Assembly: GCA_036343175.1 (NCBI GenBank)
Contig: JAZASR010000032.1
Span: forward strand, 1 to 24,417
DNA from: JAEEJA01 sp036343175
GTDB lineage: Bacteria; Bacillota; Clostridia; Lachnospirales; Lachnospiraceae
DNA: 24,417 nucleotides
Direction of reading: 5' to 3'
Part shown: one piece after another, positions 13,968 to 20,681 of the stretch
How positions within the stretch are numbered: position 1 is the stretch's first letter
How the letters are laid out: every line of letters begins with the position of its first letter
Program-made: the position numbers and the translations under genes
The notes under the pieces: model-generated
Seen by the model: only the letters and a program-made list of their open reading frames with translations
The model's database searches: none
What the model was told of the DNA's origin: nothing

Positions 13968-14402
13968 TCACTCTTTCTCATCAAGCTTTGAAGTGCAATG
14001 AGGGCACCTGATGGCGCCGACAGGTATCTCCGACTTGCAGAACGGGCATTCCTTAGTTATCTTCTCTGCAGGCTTGTCATGCTTATGTCCGATAGAAAGA
14101 AGCTTATTCATGGCCTTGAGCATCATGAACAGTACAAGGGCTACGATGATGAAATTAACAACTGCAGAGAGGAAATCTCCCCAGCGGATGCAATTGCCTG
14201 CAGGGCCGGGAAGCGGTATGACTCCGCCGAATTTGGCACCGCCGATTATATTTATTATCGGATTGATGAAATCATCGGTAAAAGCAGTTACGATGGCTGT
14301 GAAGGCGCCGCCGATGATGACACCGATAGCCATATCCATGACATTGCCCTTAAGAGCAAATTCCTTGAATTCCTTAACAAAATTTTTAATGAAGTCTTTC
14401 AT
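13968..14402 (-). CDS. mscL: Large-conductance mechanosensitive channel with zinc-ribbon tail
   Basis: MscL opens under membrane tension to release solutes during hypo-osmotic shock. The N-terminal amphipathic helix and TM1 (FVKEFKEFALKGNVMDMAIG, then VIIGGAFTAIVTAF) are typical, followed by the periplasmic loop and TM2 (about 76-98, AVVNFIIVALVLFMMLKAMN). Instead of the usual C-terminal helical bundle alone, residues 119-136 form a four-cysteine zinc ribbon: CPFC (119, 122) and CPHC (133, 136). Zinc-ribbon MscL proteins occur in clostridia; their metal and role are untested to my knowledge. An AAAGG SD precedes the ATG. Confidence 0.95.
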   Translation of the reverse strand: MKDFIKNFVKEFKEFALKGNVMDMAIGVIIGGAFTAIVTAFTDDFINPIINIIGGAKFGGVIPLPGPAGNCIRWGDFLSAVVNFIIVALVLFMMLKAMNKLLSIGHKHDKPAEKITKECPFCKSEIPVGAIRCPHCTSKLDEKE

Positions 14403-14413
14403 TGTATTAATTG

Positions 14414-14520
14414 CCTTTCTTTAATTAAAGCTCCGACAGACTGATGTTGATTTCAATATTACCAGAGCAATTTAAGTACCTTTTTTTATTAAAGCTCAGA
14501 CTGGTCATCCATGTTGAAGT
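14414..14520 (-). repeat. Diverged duplication of the 3' end of the TPR/Sel1-like gene
   Basis: The gene's tail and stop region (14479-14520) is echoed at 14414-14454. On the minus strand both have CAGTCT, then GAGCTTTAAT and AAAGG; the gene copy reads ...CAACATGGATGACCAGTCT. Alignment needs gaps of 6, 3 and 1 nt, so this duplication is older or less certain than the others. The echo also supplies the AAAGG SD of mscL. Confidence 0.5.
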
Positions 14521-15739
14521 TCTCCTTCATGAGGGTGTACGAATCTGCCGCAAGCCTGCATATACATTTATTTTTCTTAAAGAAGCGCAGCTCTTTCCTA
14601 TCTTCCATGATCCTTATGGCATCACAGCGGAAGCTGCTCTCCTTCTTGAATTCTATCATTGTCACACCGGAAACATGTATCTTAAGAGTGTTCGTAAGAA
14701 CAGCGCCATTGAACTCATTGAGAGGTATGAGGACAAGCGGATCAGTATCCTCATCATGATCCGGCTCATCTGAATACTTAAGCTCTGCCTCTATATTAAG
14801 AGACTTAAGGCCTTTAAGCAGGGAAGGATCATTTAAGTCCTGGCCCGGGGCCGGATGCACTTCCTCTGACGAGAAATCAATGAAGAGCCTCTCATAATCA
14901 TGGACCTTTCCAAAAAGGAATGTCTTATCTTCATCGGTCTGATACTTCCTGTACGACTCTGTATCATCCTCAAAGAAACTATAGAGGGCGTCCGGATAAT
15001 CTGTGGTCCTGGTTTCGCTGATATCGCACCTGCCGGTCCTTCTCATCCTGACTATACCTTCATTTATCGCCGCAAGCAGGTCATTATCACCATACTTTAC
15101 ATAATCATTCATGCGCTTTTCTATGGCATACTGGGCCTCAAGATAATACTTAAGAGCCTTGCTGTAATCAGCCTTGAGAAAAGCTTCATCGAACTCGATA
15201 TTGGAGCTGTAGATGTTTCCGAGTCTGTATGCGGCATCAGCAAAGTATGATGCGTAATTCTGACTCTGAAGCTTCTCCTTTTCAGACTCATAGACCTCAA
15301 CTACTGCATTGTAGGCAGCTATCTCATTCTTGGGGATGCTTAAGCCTCCCATAAGCATATCGGATATATACAGCCTTGACTGGGCTACACCGCCGAAGGC
15401 GCCGACTGTAAAATACTTAAGTGCTGCCCTGTAGAGAGGTTTTCCCTCAGACGTAAAGCCATTGAAAAATATGATACCCAGCATATTGGCGGCTTCAGCG
15501 TCCTTGTCCTCTTCCACAAGGATCTTAAGCAGATCCCTGGCCCCAAACCAGTCGCACGCAAAGGCTTTATTTCCGCCGAAGAGGCAGGCAGCCTTTATGC
15601 GAATGGCATCCATATTGTATTCAGTGACAAGTTCGTCAAGATATGCCCTGAAATATATAATGTCCTTGTCAGATGCTTCCTCAAGCTTATCAAAATGCTC
15701 CTTAAGAAAGCCCAGTTTCTTTTCCTTCTCCTCGTCCAA
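14489..15739 (-). CDS. Sel1/TPR-like repeat protein, function unknown
   Basis: 416 residues, soluble, no signal peptide or membrane helix. The middle reads as helical repeats of Sel1/TPR type: AEAANMLGIIFFNGFTSEG, PLYRAALKYFTVGAFGGVAQ, SRLYISDMLMGGLSIPKNE and YRLGNIYSSN...YSKALKYYLEAQ. The last 120 residues (from about 300) look like a separate beta-rich domain (LVLIPLNEFNGAVLTNTLK, GVTMIEFKKESSF, KELRFFKKNKCICRL). I recognise no family for the C-terminal domain. It lies 67 bp after the zinc-ribbon/TPR membrane protein and 86 bp before mscL. Its role may be linked to the upstream protein because both carry helical repeats, but this is only contextual. Confidence 0.75.
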   Translation of the reverse strand: MDEEKEKKLGFLKEHFDKLEEASDKDIIYFRAYLDELVTEYNMDAIRIKAACLFGGNKAFACDWFGARDLLKILVEEDKDAEAANMLGIIFFNGFTSEGKPLYRAALKYFTVGAFGGVAQSRLYISDMLMGGLSIPKNEIAAYNAVVEVYESEKEKLQSQNYASYFADAAYRLGNIYSSNIEFDEAFLKADYSKALKYYLEAQYAIEKRMNDYVKYGDNDLLAAINEGIVRMRRTGRCDISETRTTDYPDALYSFFEDDTESYRKYQTDEDKTFLFGKVHDYERLFIDFSSEEVHPAPGQDLNDPSLLKGLKSLNIEAELKYSDEPDHDEDTDPLVLIPLNEFNGAVLTNTLKIHVSGVTMIEFKKESSFRCDAIRIMEDRKELRFFKKNKCICRLAADSYTLMKENFNMDDQSEL

Positions 15740-15806
15740 TGGCAGCCTCCCTTTATTATCTATAGTTTTGCAGATCCCATATTCTGCACTTTAAAAAAGT
15801 ATTAGG

Positions 15807-17999
15807 TCACTTTCTCAATATGAACTCATCATATATGATCTTATAATGCCCTGTTTCCTCATCGAGATATGCAACTCTTATCCTTTGATAATTAGGCTCG
15901 GTCTTTGAGCATGCAGGGAACTCGATGGTATTCCATGTCCTGCCTGATGTGGCATCGATAGTCTGGCGGTCCTGACCGTCCGCATATTTTTCAGCTTTCA
16001 TGGTAGACTTATTGGCAGTAGAATATTGGACTATCTTTACATTAAGCTTTATGGCATCGCCTGTAGCGCCCTTCACCACCTTATAGTGCAGATAGAGCTT
16101 ATCAGCATTATCAGCTGCAGTAACCGCTTCACGAGCGCTCTTAGGATCAGTATTTACAACGATGCGGTAATGAATGGCAAAGAGCTTATTGTAAAGCTTG
16201 TCCGCATTAGGATATGATGCGGCCTTAAGGTCCAGAAGGTACTGCTTCGTGGTTTCATCGGCAGCATCCATATGAGATTTTACATACTTCGATTTACAGA
16301 TATTTACTGTAATATCATCACCAAGCTGCTCATAATACTCAGCTGCTTCCTTATAATCTCCATCCTGATAAGCGGCATATGCGATCTTCTTAAGGCATTC
16401 TGTGACCTTATCAGCAGAGTCCTTATATCCTGCATCAGCAAGCTCCTTATATGCTGAATAAGCATCTTCAAAGCTTCCGCCATCGAAGAGCTTGCCTGCA
16501 AGAGTATACTTTGCTTCCAGAAGCTTTTCTGCAGAATCCTTGTAATCGCCGATCTGGCTGAATGCATCGATAGCCCCATTCAGATCACCATCTTCAAGTT
16601 TCTTGGAAGCGAATTTGTAGTTCTTCTCATTTGTACTGTCTGCGGCCTGCTTCTGTGAATCCTTATAATTTCCAAGCGTATTAAATATAGCTATGGCGCT
16701 TGTATAATCCTTTTCTTTAAGAAGGGCAAGAGCATGCTGGTAATTTGCTTCTTTTATCTTATCATTGGAGCCCATATATCCCCTCAGCGCTGAATACTCG
16801 CTGATGGCGCCGTCGTAATTGCCCTGGGCAAGTTTCTTATCGCCCTGCTTTATCTTATACATAGGAAGACCATAGAATATCGCTCCGGCAGCAAGCGCAA
16901 GTATTACGACAATCACTGTAATGATGGCAGGCGCTTTTGATCTCTTTTTCTTCGGAGCCTCTGCTGTTTCATTCATAATGGCATCGATCGTATTGCCGCC
17001 GTTTGAACTGTCATTCATGGCTGCATCCTGACCCGGACCTGCATTAGTTCCTTCTGCTGCCCTCTGGGCTGCCTGCTCTTCAAGTATCCTCTGTATGTTC
17101 TCATTGTACTGGCCGCTTGATGCACCGTTATTCACAGGATCGGCCTGAATCGGTGAACCTGAATCAGTGCCTGCCGTCTGACCCTGACCCGCTTTAAGCG
17201 CTGATCCAGAGCTTTCTGAATGGGCGTATGGGTTGGCACCTGCTGAAGTGCCATAGGCCGCATTACTATAATTATTATTACTGCTATTATTGCTATTATT
17301 AACATACCCGGCCTGAGCAGTCTGACCGGCCTGAGCAGTCTGACCGGTCTGTGCAGTCTGAGCAGTCTGATTATTGAGACCTCCTATATATATCTCCTGA
17401 CGAAGCTTCTCCGGATTCATTGCCTGGACAAGCTTATTGTAATTGTTCTTACAGAAATGGCATCTCTGCTCGTATACATGGTTAATAGAGCCGCAGGTAC
17501 AGAACCAGAGGTCATTTACTATCTGAGGAACATATTCCGAATATGGTCCGAAGTCCTTCTTGTACTGTTCTATAAGCTGTTCATCATGAAGGACCGTCGA
17601 AAGCTCACGTACTGTGGAAAGCGGTGCCCATGGCTTGCCGCCGTCATACCACGATGAATTGTCCTGAAAATTGACTTCTGTAACTCTTGCTGAGAATGTG
17701 GCTGTTCCTTCCGGCATGAAGAAAGGAATGTCGCCGCCGAACTCAACGTCTCTCTGGATATTTAAGTCCTGGTAAGGGAACTCGAGTATGCCGGCAAACT
17801 TATTGCCTTTGGCATCGAGAGGCGTGACCTGCAGAAGCAGGGCCTTTATGACCTTATCACCAATATTTATAAACTTGAATACTGCAAGGATGTTGCCATC
17901 CCCGTCGCGCTCTGTGTATCCTTCTCCAATGATGACAGGAGAATCCTCAGAGTACAGGTACATATCCTCACTATATAAACGTCTTCCTGTGTCTTCCAT
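15807..17999 (-). CDS. Zinc-ribbon, single-TM, TPR-like repeat protein
   Basis: 730 residues. Residues 20-135 are a beta-rich domain (INIGDKVIKALLLQVTPLD, RDVEFGGDIPFF). A zinc ribbon follows with Cys167, Cys169, Cys180 and Cys183 (CTCG...CHFC). Residues 210-345 are low-complexity Gln/Ala/Asn/Ser-rich, with TAQTAQTGQ repeats. A lysine cluster (KKKRSK) precedes one membrane helix (about 357-378), and residues 380-560 hold about five TPR-like units of the form G(D/N)Y..A...F..LG(D/N)YKDS. A beta domain ends the protein. The zinc ribbon should be cytoplasmic and the repeats outside. This design (YKDSxxK repeats) is frequent in clostridial surface proteins of unknown function. SD GGGGAGG at 7 nt. 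A TATAAT lies between it and the upstream phosphatase gene. Confidence 0.78.
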   Translation of the reverse strand: MEDTGRRLYSEDMYLYSEDSPVIIGEGYTERDGDGNILAVFKFINIGDKVIKALLLQVTPLDAKGNKFAGILEFPYQDLNIQRDVEFGGDIPFFMPEGTATFSARVTEVNFQDNSSWYDGGKPWAPLSTVRELSTVLHDEQLIEQYKKDFGPYSEYVPQIVNDLWFCTCGSINHVYEQRCHFCKNNYNKLVQAMNPEKLRQEIYIGGLNNQTAQTAQTGQTAQAGQTAQAGYVNNSNNSSNNNYSNAAYGTSAGANPYAHSESSGSALKAGQGQTAGTDSGSPIQADPVNNGASSGQYNENIQRILEEQAAQRAAEGTNAGPGQDAAMNDSSNGGNTIDAIMNETAEAPKKKRSKAPAIITVIVVILALAAGAIFYGLPMYKIKQGDKKLAQGNYDGAISEYSALRGYMGSNDKIKEANYQHALALLKEKDYTSAIAIFNTLGNYKDSQKQAADSTNEKNYKFASKKLEDGDLNGAIDAFSQIGDYKDSAEKLLEAKYTLAGKLFDGGSFEDAYSAYKELADAGYKDSADKVTECLKKIAYAAYQDGDYKEAAEYYEQLGDDITVNICKSKYVKSHMDAADETTKQYLLDLKAASYPNADKLYNKLFAIHYRIVVNTDPKSAREAVTAADNADKLYLHYKVVKGATGDAIKLNVKIVQYSTANKSTMKAEKYADGQDRQTIDATSGRTWNTIEFPACSKTEPNYQRIRVAYLDEETGHYKIIYDEFILRK

Positions 18000-18029
18000 A
18001 TCATTACCTCCCCATTAACAGTTACAGAT

Positions 18030-18059
18030 ATTATATAACAGGTTATCTTGCTATGTCTT
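18030..18059 (-). promoter_or_regulatory. Possible promoter of the zinc-ribbon/TPR gene
   Basis: Minus-strand AAGACA (18054-18059), 18 nt spacer, TATAAT (18030-18035), about 30 bp upstream of the ATG. The -10 is perfect, the -35 matches four of six, and it overlaps the end of the upstream gene, so an internal promoter is possible but unproven. Confidence 0.35.
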
Positions 18060-18777
18060 TCAGTTTGCCGATAAGCCCTCTGCCCTTTGGCTTTTCTTCT
18101 CTGGGCGAAAGGCTCGTGACATATATCTCGCCGGCGCCGGGAACGCTTATGTTCTCAATGAACTTATATCCCGAACCGCATTTATCATAAGGAACGCCCT
18201 GAATCAGATTAGCTGAGGCATTCCCTACCCTGTGGTCCCAGAAAAGAGTTATATCCTCTGAATTCACAAAGTTTAACATAGAGTTTATGGCAGCTCCGTG
18301 AGAATATACAAATATGGTAATGTTCTTGCCAGTATCATCCTTGCTGATAAATGAACTGTATGTATCATGCAGTTCTCTTAAGAATCCCGAGGTCCTTTTA
18401 CGTACCTCAAGGAATGTCTCACCGCCCTCAGGCGGGATGTATCCGGCAGTATCAGATCTGAAATGGTAAAGAAAATCCTCCGGCAGGTCTTCAAGCTTTT
18501 TGCCCTCATCCTGACCGAAACTCATTTCTATAAGTCTGTCATCCTTCAATATATCGCAATCACTTCCGCCGGAAATGATCTGAGCAGTTTCGTAGGCACG
18601 TTCAAGCGGACTGGAGAATACAACATCAGCTCTGATGCCCATCTCATCGAGCCGAAGCTTTGCCTGCAGGGCCTCACTTCTTCCTGTGTCATTGAGCACT
18701 GTATCAGACCTTCCCTGAAGCATATGTGTTATATTCATGTCAGTCTGACCATGCCTGATCAGATATATATTTAGCAT
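18043..18777 (-). CDS. Histidine phosphatase family protein (phosphoglycerate mutase-like)
   Basis: About 244 residues from the chosen ATG. The catalytic motif is LIRHGQTDMN (phosphorylated His), with MLQGRSDTVLNDTGRSEA after it, the arginine block SSPLERAYETAQII, the acid region DDRLIEMSFGQDEG and the second histidine in VYSHGAAINSML. This fits the cobC/phosphoserine-phosphatase-like branch; the substrate cannot be named. I prefer the ATG at 18777 over an in-frame GTG at 18795, because the SD (GGAGAGGG) lies between them. It has its own promoter about 50 bp upstream. The C-terminal tail (PKGRGLIGKLKDIAR) is basic. Confidence 0.9.
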   Translation of the reverse strand: MLNIYLIRHGQTDMNITHMLQGRSDTVLNDTGRSEALQAKLRLDEMGIRADVVFSSPLERAYETAQIISGGSDCDILKDDRLIEMSFGQDEGKKLEDLPEDFLYHFRSDTAGYIPPEGGETFLEVRKRTSGFLRELHDTYSSFISKDDTGKNITIFVYSHGAAINSMLNFVNSEDITLFWDHRVGNASANLIQGVPYDKCGSGYKFIENISVPGAGEIYVTSLSPREEKPKGRGLIGKLKDIAR

Positions 18778-18827
18778 TAGCTTCCCTCTCCCCACATAAA
18801 GGCTGTAGTAATCTGAATATAGCCTTT

Positions 18828-18856
18828 ATTGTATAATATATGTGTTTATTTTTCAA
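18828..18856 (-). promoter_or_regulatory. Promoter of the histidine phosphatase gene
   Basis: Minus-strand TTGAAA (18851-18856), 17 nt spacer, TACAAT (18828-18833). Both hexamers match consensus at five of six. Just downstream, ATAAAGGCT and AGCCTTTAT (18821-18829 and 18795-18803) form a 9-bp inverted repeat that overlaps the start of the transcript and could be an operator or leader hairpin. Confidence 0.6.
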
Positions 18857-18870
18857 GAATCTTACAAAAT

Positions 18871-18899
18871 AAAAAAAGGCCTTTGAACAAGGCCTTTTT
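18871..18899. terminator. Bidirectional intrinsic terminator after the SleB-family hydrolase gene
   Basis: Stem AAAAAGGCCTT (18873-18883) and AAGGCCTTTTT (18889-18899) around a 5-nt loop. Seven T residues follow on the minus strand. It ends the hydrolase transcript 20-45 bp past the stop; the plus-strand direction also has a T run but no gene to serve. Confidence 0.88.
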
Positions 18900-18917
18900 G
18901 TAATTATATATTCGGTA

Positions 18918-19661
18918 TTATTTGAAATTGTGATGTCCGAGCTTTAGACGTGAACCTGACAGATAACGGCTGAAGAAATTGTATGACCTGAAATTCTTTT
19001 TATGTCCCTTGTACATGATATAATCACGGCCGGAAAGGACTTCCTTTGCAGCCTTTATGCTGTCTTTCCACATGGTGTCATCGGTCTTTCCATTATCATA
19101 CTCACTGAGACGTTTATTAAGATAACCGTTCCTAACCGGTGCAAACTGATAAGGCTGATAGATGACTCCCTTAAGAGTATCCGGGAAAAGCTTTGATCTC
19201 ATTCTGTTCTTAATAACTATGCCGACTGCAAGCTTGCCCTGATATGATTCCCCGCATGCCTCACAATAAATGATGGAAGCCATGAGTCTCAGGTCCTTCT
19301 TACGTATCTTCTTTACCTTTGTTCTTGCAGCTGCGACTGTAGATGAATGAGATACCTTATCAGCAGTGTCTGCTGCGTCTATGTCAGAAGCTATAGCTTC
19401 CGGCGCATTGCCTGTATTCAGCATACCTGTAAGTCCTGCATCAGCAGAAGCTCCATCGATATTAACTGTTCCCGCATCTTCTGATACATCCGATACTGCC
19501 TGCGCATCTAAAGCTTCTGCCCCTTCTGCTTCTTTAGCGGCCGCGAAAACTTTAGCCTTATCAGCAGAAAAGCCGACTGATAAGCTTAAAACACAAGCCA
19601 GGGCAAATGTAAAGACAAATCCGAAGCTCTTATATAAAATTGTTGAATATTTTCTGTTCAT
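18918..19661 (-). CDS. SleB-family (Hydrolase_2) cell wall hydrolase
   Basis: Predicted exported peptidoglycan hydrolase. From the chosen ATG the protein has a short basic start (MNRKYSTILYKS), a hydrophobic signal segment (FGFVFTFALACVLSLSVGFSA in two parts) and an Ala/Asp-rich linker of about 80 residues. The Hydrolase_2 domain follows: LMASIIYCEACGESYQGKLA with the family's catalytic glutamate, VGIVIKNRMRSKLFPDT, GVIYQPYQFAPVRNG and a C-terminal RSYNFFSRYL...GHHNF. The family includes SleB spore cortex lytic enzymes, but many Clostridia carry non-spore members, and the linker with no peptidoglycan-binding repeats fits a vegetative one. The ATG at 19661 is preferred over a GTG at 19697 because AGGAG lies 10 nt before it. 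It has a consensus promoter and a terminator, so it is a single-gene unit. Confidence 0.88.
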   Translation of the reverse strand: MNRKYSTILYKSFGFVFTFALACVLSLSVGFSADKAKVFAAAKEAEGAEALDAQAVSDVSEDAGTVNIDGASADAGLTGMLNTGNAPEAIASDIDAADTADKVSHSSTVAAARTKVKKIRKKDLRLMASIIYCEACGESYQGKLAVGIVIKNRMRSKLFPDTLKGVIYQPYQFAPVRNGYLNKRLSEYDNGKTDDTMWKDSIKAAKEVLSGRDYIMYKGHKKNFRSYNFFSRYLSGSRLKLGHHNFK

Positions 19662-19707
19662 GACAATTTTACTCCTATAGTATCTATTTTGCTGCACGCT
19701 GAGATAT

Positions 19708-19765
19708 ATTACAGACCGTGTAACAATTGGAAATTGTTAACTACATTCTTAACAAGTTCGTAACA
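19708..19765 (-). promoter_or_regulatory. WalR-box-like direct repeats over the hydrolase transcription start
   Basis: Minus strand, directly after the -10: TGTTAC-GAACT-TGTTAA (19749-19765) fits the WalR/YycF consensus TGTWAH-N5-TGTWAH exactly. A second pair, TGTTAC-N6-TGTAAT (19708-19725), has one extra spacer base. A dyad TAACAATT-GGA-AATTGTTA (19721-19739) lies between them. Position over the start suggests repression if the site is real. WalR is the essential cell-wall regulator in Bacilli and is also reported in some Clostridia; its gene is not in this window. Confidence 0.5.
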
Positions 19766-19793
19766 ATTATAACACTATTTCGTAAAATGTCAA
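19766..19793 (-). promoter_or_regulatory. Consensus sigma-A promoter of the cell wall hydrolase
   Basis: Minus strand TTGACA (19788-19793), 16 nt, TATAAT (19766-19771): both hexamers are perfect. It lies in the gap just after hisA, and leaves a leader of about 95 nt before the chosen ATG. Confidence 0.8.
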
Positions 19794-19809
19794 ATGAGGA
19801 TTCTTGAGA

Positions 19810-20592
19810 TTATCTGATATCTTTCAATGATTCATACTTAAGGCTGCCGCCGAATATATCGAGCGCCGAACCTACAGTGAAATCTATCCTGGAATCACCG
19901 AATTTTCTTATGTTCTGAATATCATCCATATTACGGATGCCGCCTGCATATGTAAACTTAAGATGAGGATCCTTTCTTACACAATCCGCAAGGATATTCA
20001 GGACCCCCTCGCTTGAACCGTCTGCCTTTCCCTCCACGTCTACGGCATGGATCAGGAATTCACTGCATTTTTCAGAGAGCTTCATGATGATGTCATAACC
20101 AAGTATTTCTTCTGATACCTTCTGCCAGCGATCTGTTACTATATGATAGGCGTTATCGACATATCTGCAGCTTAAGTCAAGGACCAGTCTGTCTGCGCCT
20201 GCCTTCTGTACGAGCTTCTCAAGGTTATCACGGTCGATCCTGCCGCCCCTGAATACATACGATGTAACTATGACATGGGCTGCTCCTGCCTTGAGGAATA
20301 CCTGAGCATTATCCGGATCTACGCCTCCTCCGGCATCTAGACCTCCCGGAAATGTACTGAAGGCCTCATATCCCTGTTCAAGGTCCTTTTCATAATATTC
20401 TGAATCCTTTGAATTCAAAAATATCACATGGCCTCCGCTAAGGCCGTCACGCTTATACATTCCGGCATAGTAAGATGCAGGCTTCAGGCTTACAAAATTA
20501 TCCTCTGCAGCGTCACCGCTGTCAGAAAGCGTGGAGCCCACTATCTGCTTTACTTTTCCGTTGTGGATATCGATGCATGGTCTGAAACGCAT
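19810..20592 (-). CDS. hisA: Phosphoribosylformimino-5-aminoimidazole carboxamide ribotide isomerase, eukaryote-like type
   Basis: Catalyses the fourth step of histidine synthesis (ProFAR to PRFAR isomerisation). The 260-residue sequence follows the branch typified by yeast HIS6 rather than ordinary bacterial HisA: it opens FRPCIDIHNGKVKQIVGSTL, has an insertion with YYAGMYKRDGLSGGHVIFLN, GLDAGGGVDPDNA, VIVTSYVFRGG, RLVLDLSCR and FTYAGGIRNMDDIQ. Asp8 and Asp139 are the likely catalytic acid/base pair, and the C-terminal GG loops bind phosphate. No other his gene is nearby, so it is not in a his operon here. It follows the LysM-domain gene after 89 bp of tandem repeat. SD AAGGAG with 6-7 nt spacing supports the start. 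Confidence 0.9.
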   Translation of the reverse strand: MRFRPCIDIHNGKVKQIVGSTLSDSGDAAEDNFVSLKPASYYAGMYKRDGLSGGHVIFLNSKDSEYYEKDLEQGYEAFSTFPGGLDAGGGVDPDNAQVFLKAGAAHVIVTSYVFRGGRIDRDNLEKLVQKAGADRLVLDLSCRYVDNAYHIVTDRWQKVSEEILGYDIIMKLSEKCSEFLIHAVDVEGKADGSSEGVLNILADCVRKDPHLKFTYAGGIRNMDDIQNIRKFGDSRIDFTVGSALDIFGGSLKYESLKDIR

Positions 20593-20681
20593 AATGATCT
20601 CCTTTTATAAAGCCTTAGGGAACTTAATAACTATATCATTCTATAAAGCTTTAAGAAAACTTAATAATGATCTCCTTCTAT
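20593..20681 (-). repeat. Tandem repeats of the hisA ribosome-binding region
   Basis: Units of 36-37 bp: 20593-20628 (next to hisA) and 20629-20665, plus the start of a third at 20666-20681. On the minus strand the outer copies both read AAGGAGATCATTAT, the proximal one ending in the hisA ATG and the distal one in ATTAAG. The middle unit has a degraded SD (AATGATATAGTTAT). AACTTAAT and TATAAAG recur in each full unit. The distal copy looks like a ribosome-binding site without a start codon. Confidence 0.75.

Noticed and set aside
15770..15794. TGCAGA/TCTGCA inverted repeat between the two TPR-type genes
   Set aside because: Six-base arms without a T run; may be chance.
18918..19697. SleB-family gene as evidence of a sporulation locus
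   Set aside because: The Hydrolase_2 domain is common in non-sporulating Clostridia, and no other spore gene (such as ypeB) is adjacent.
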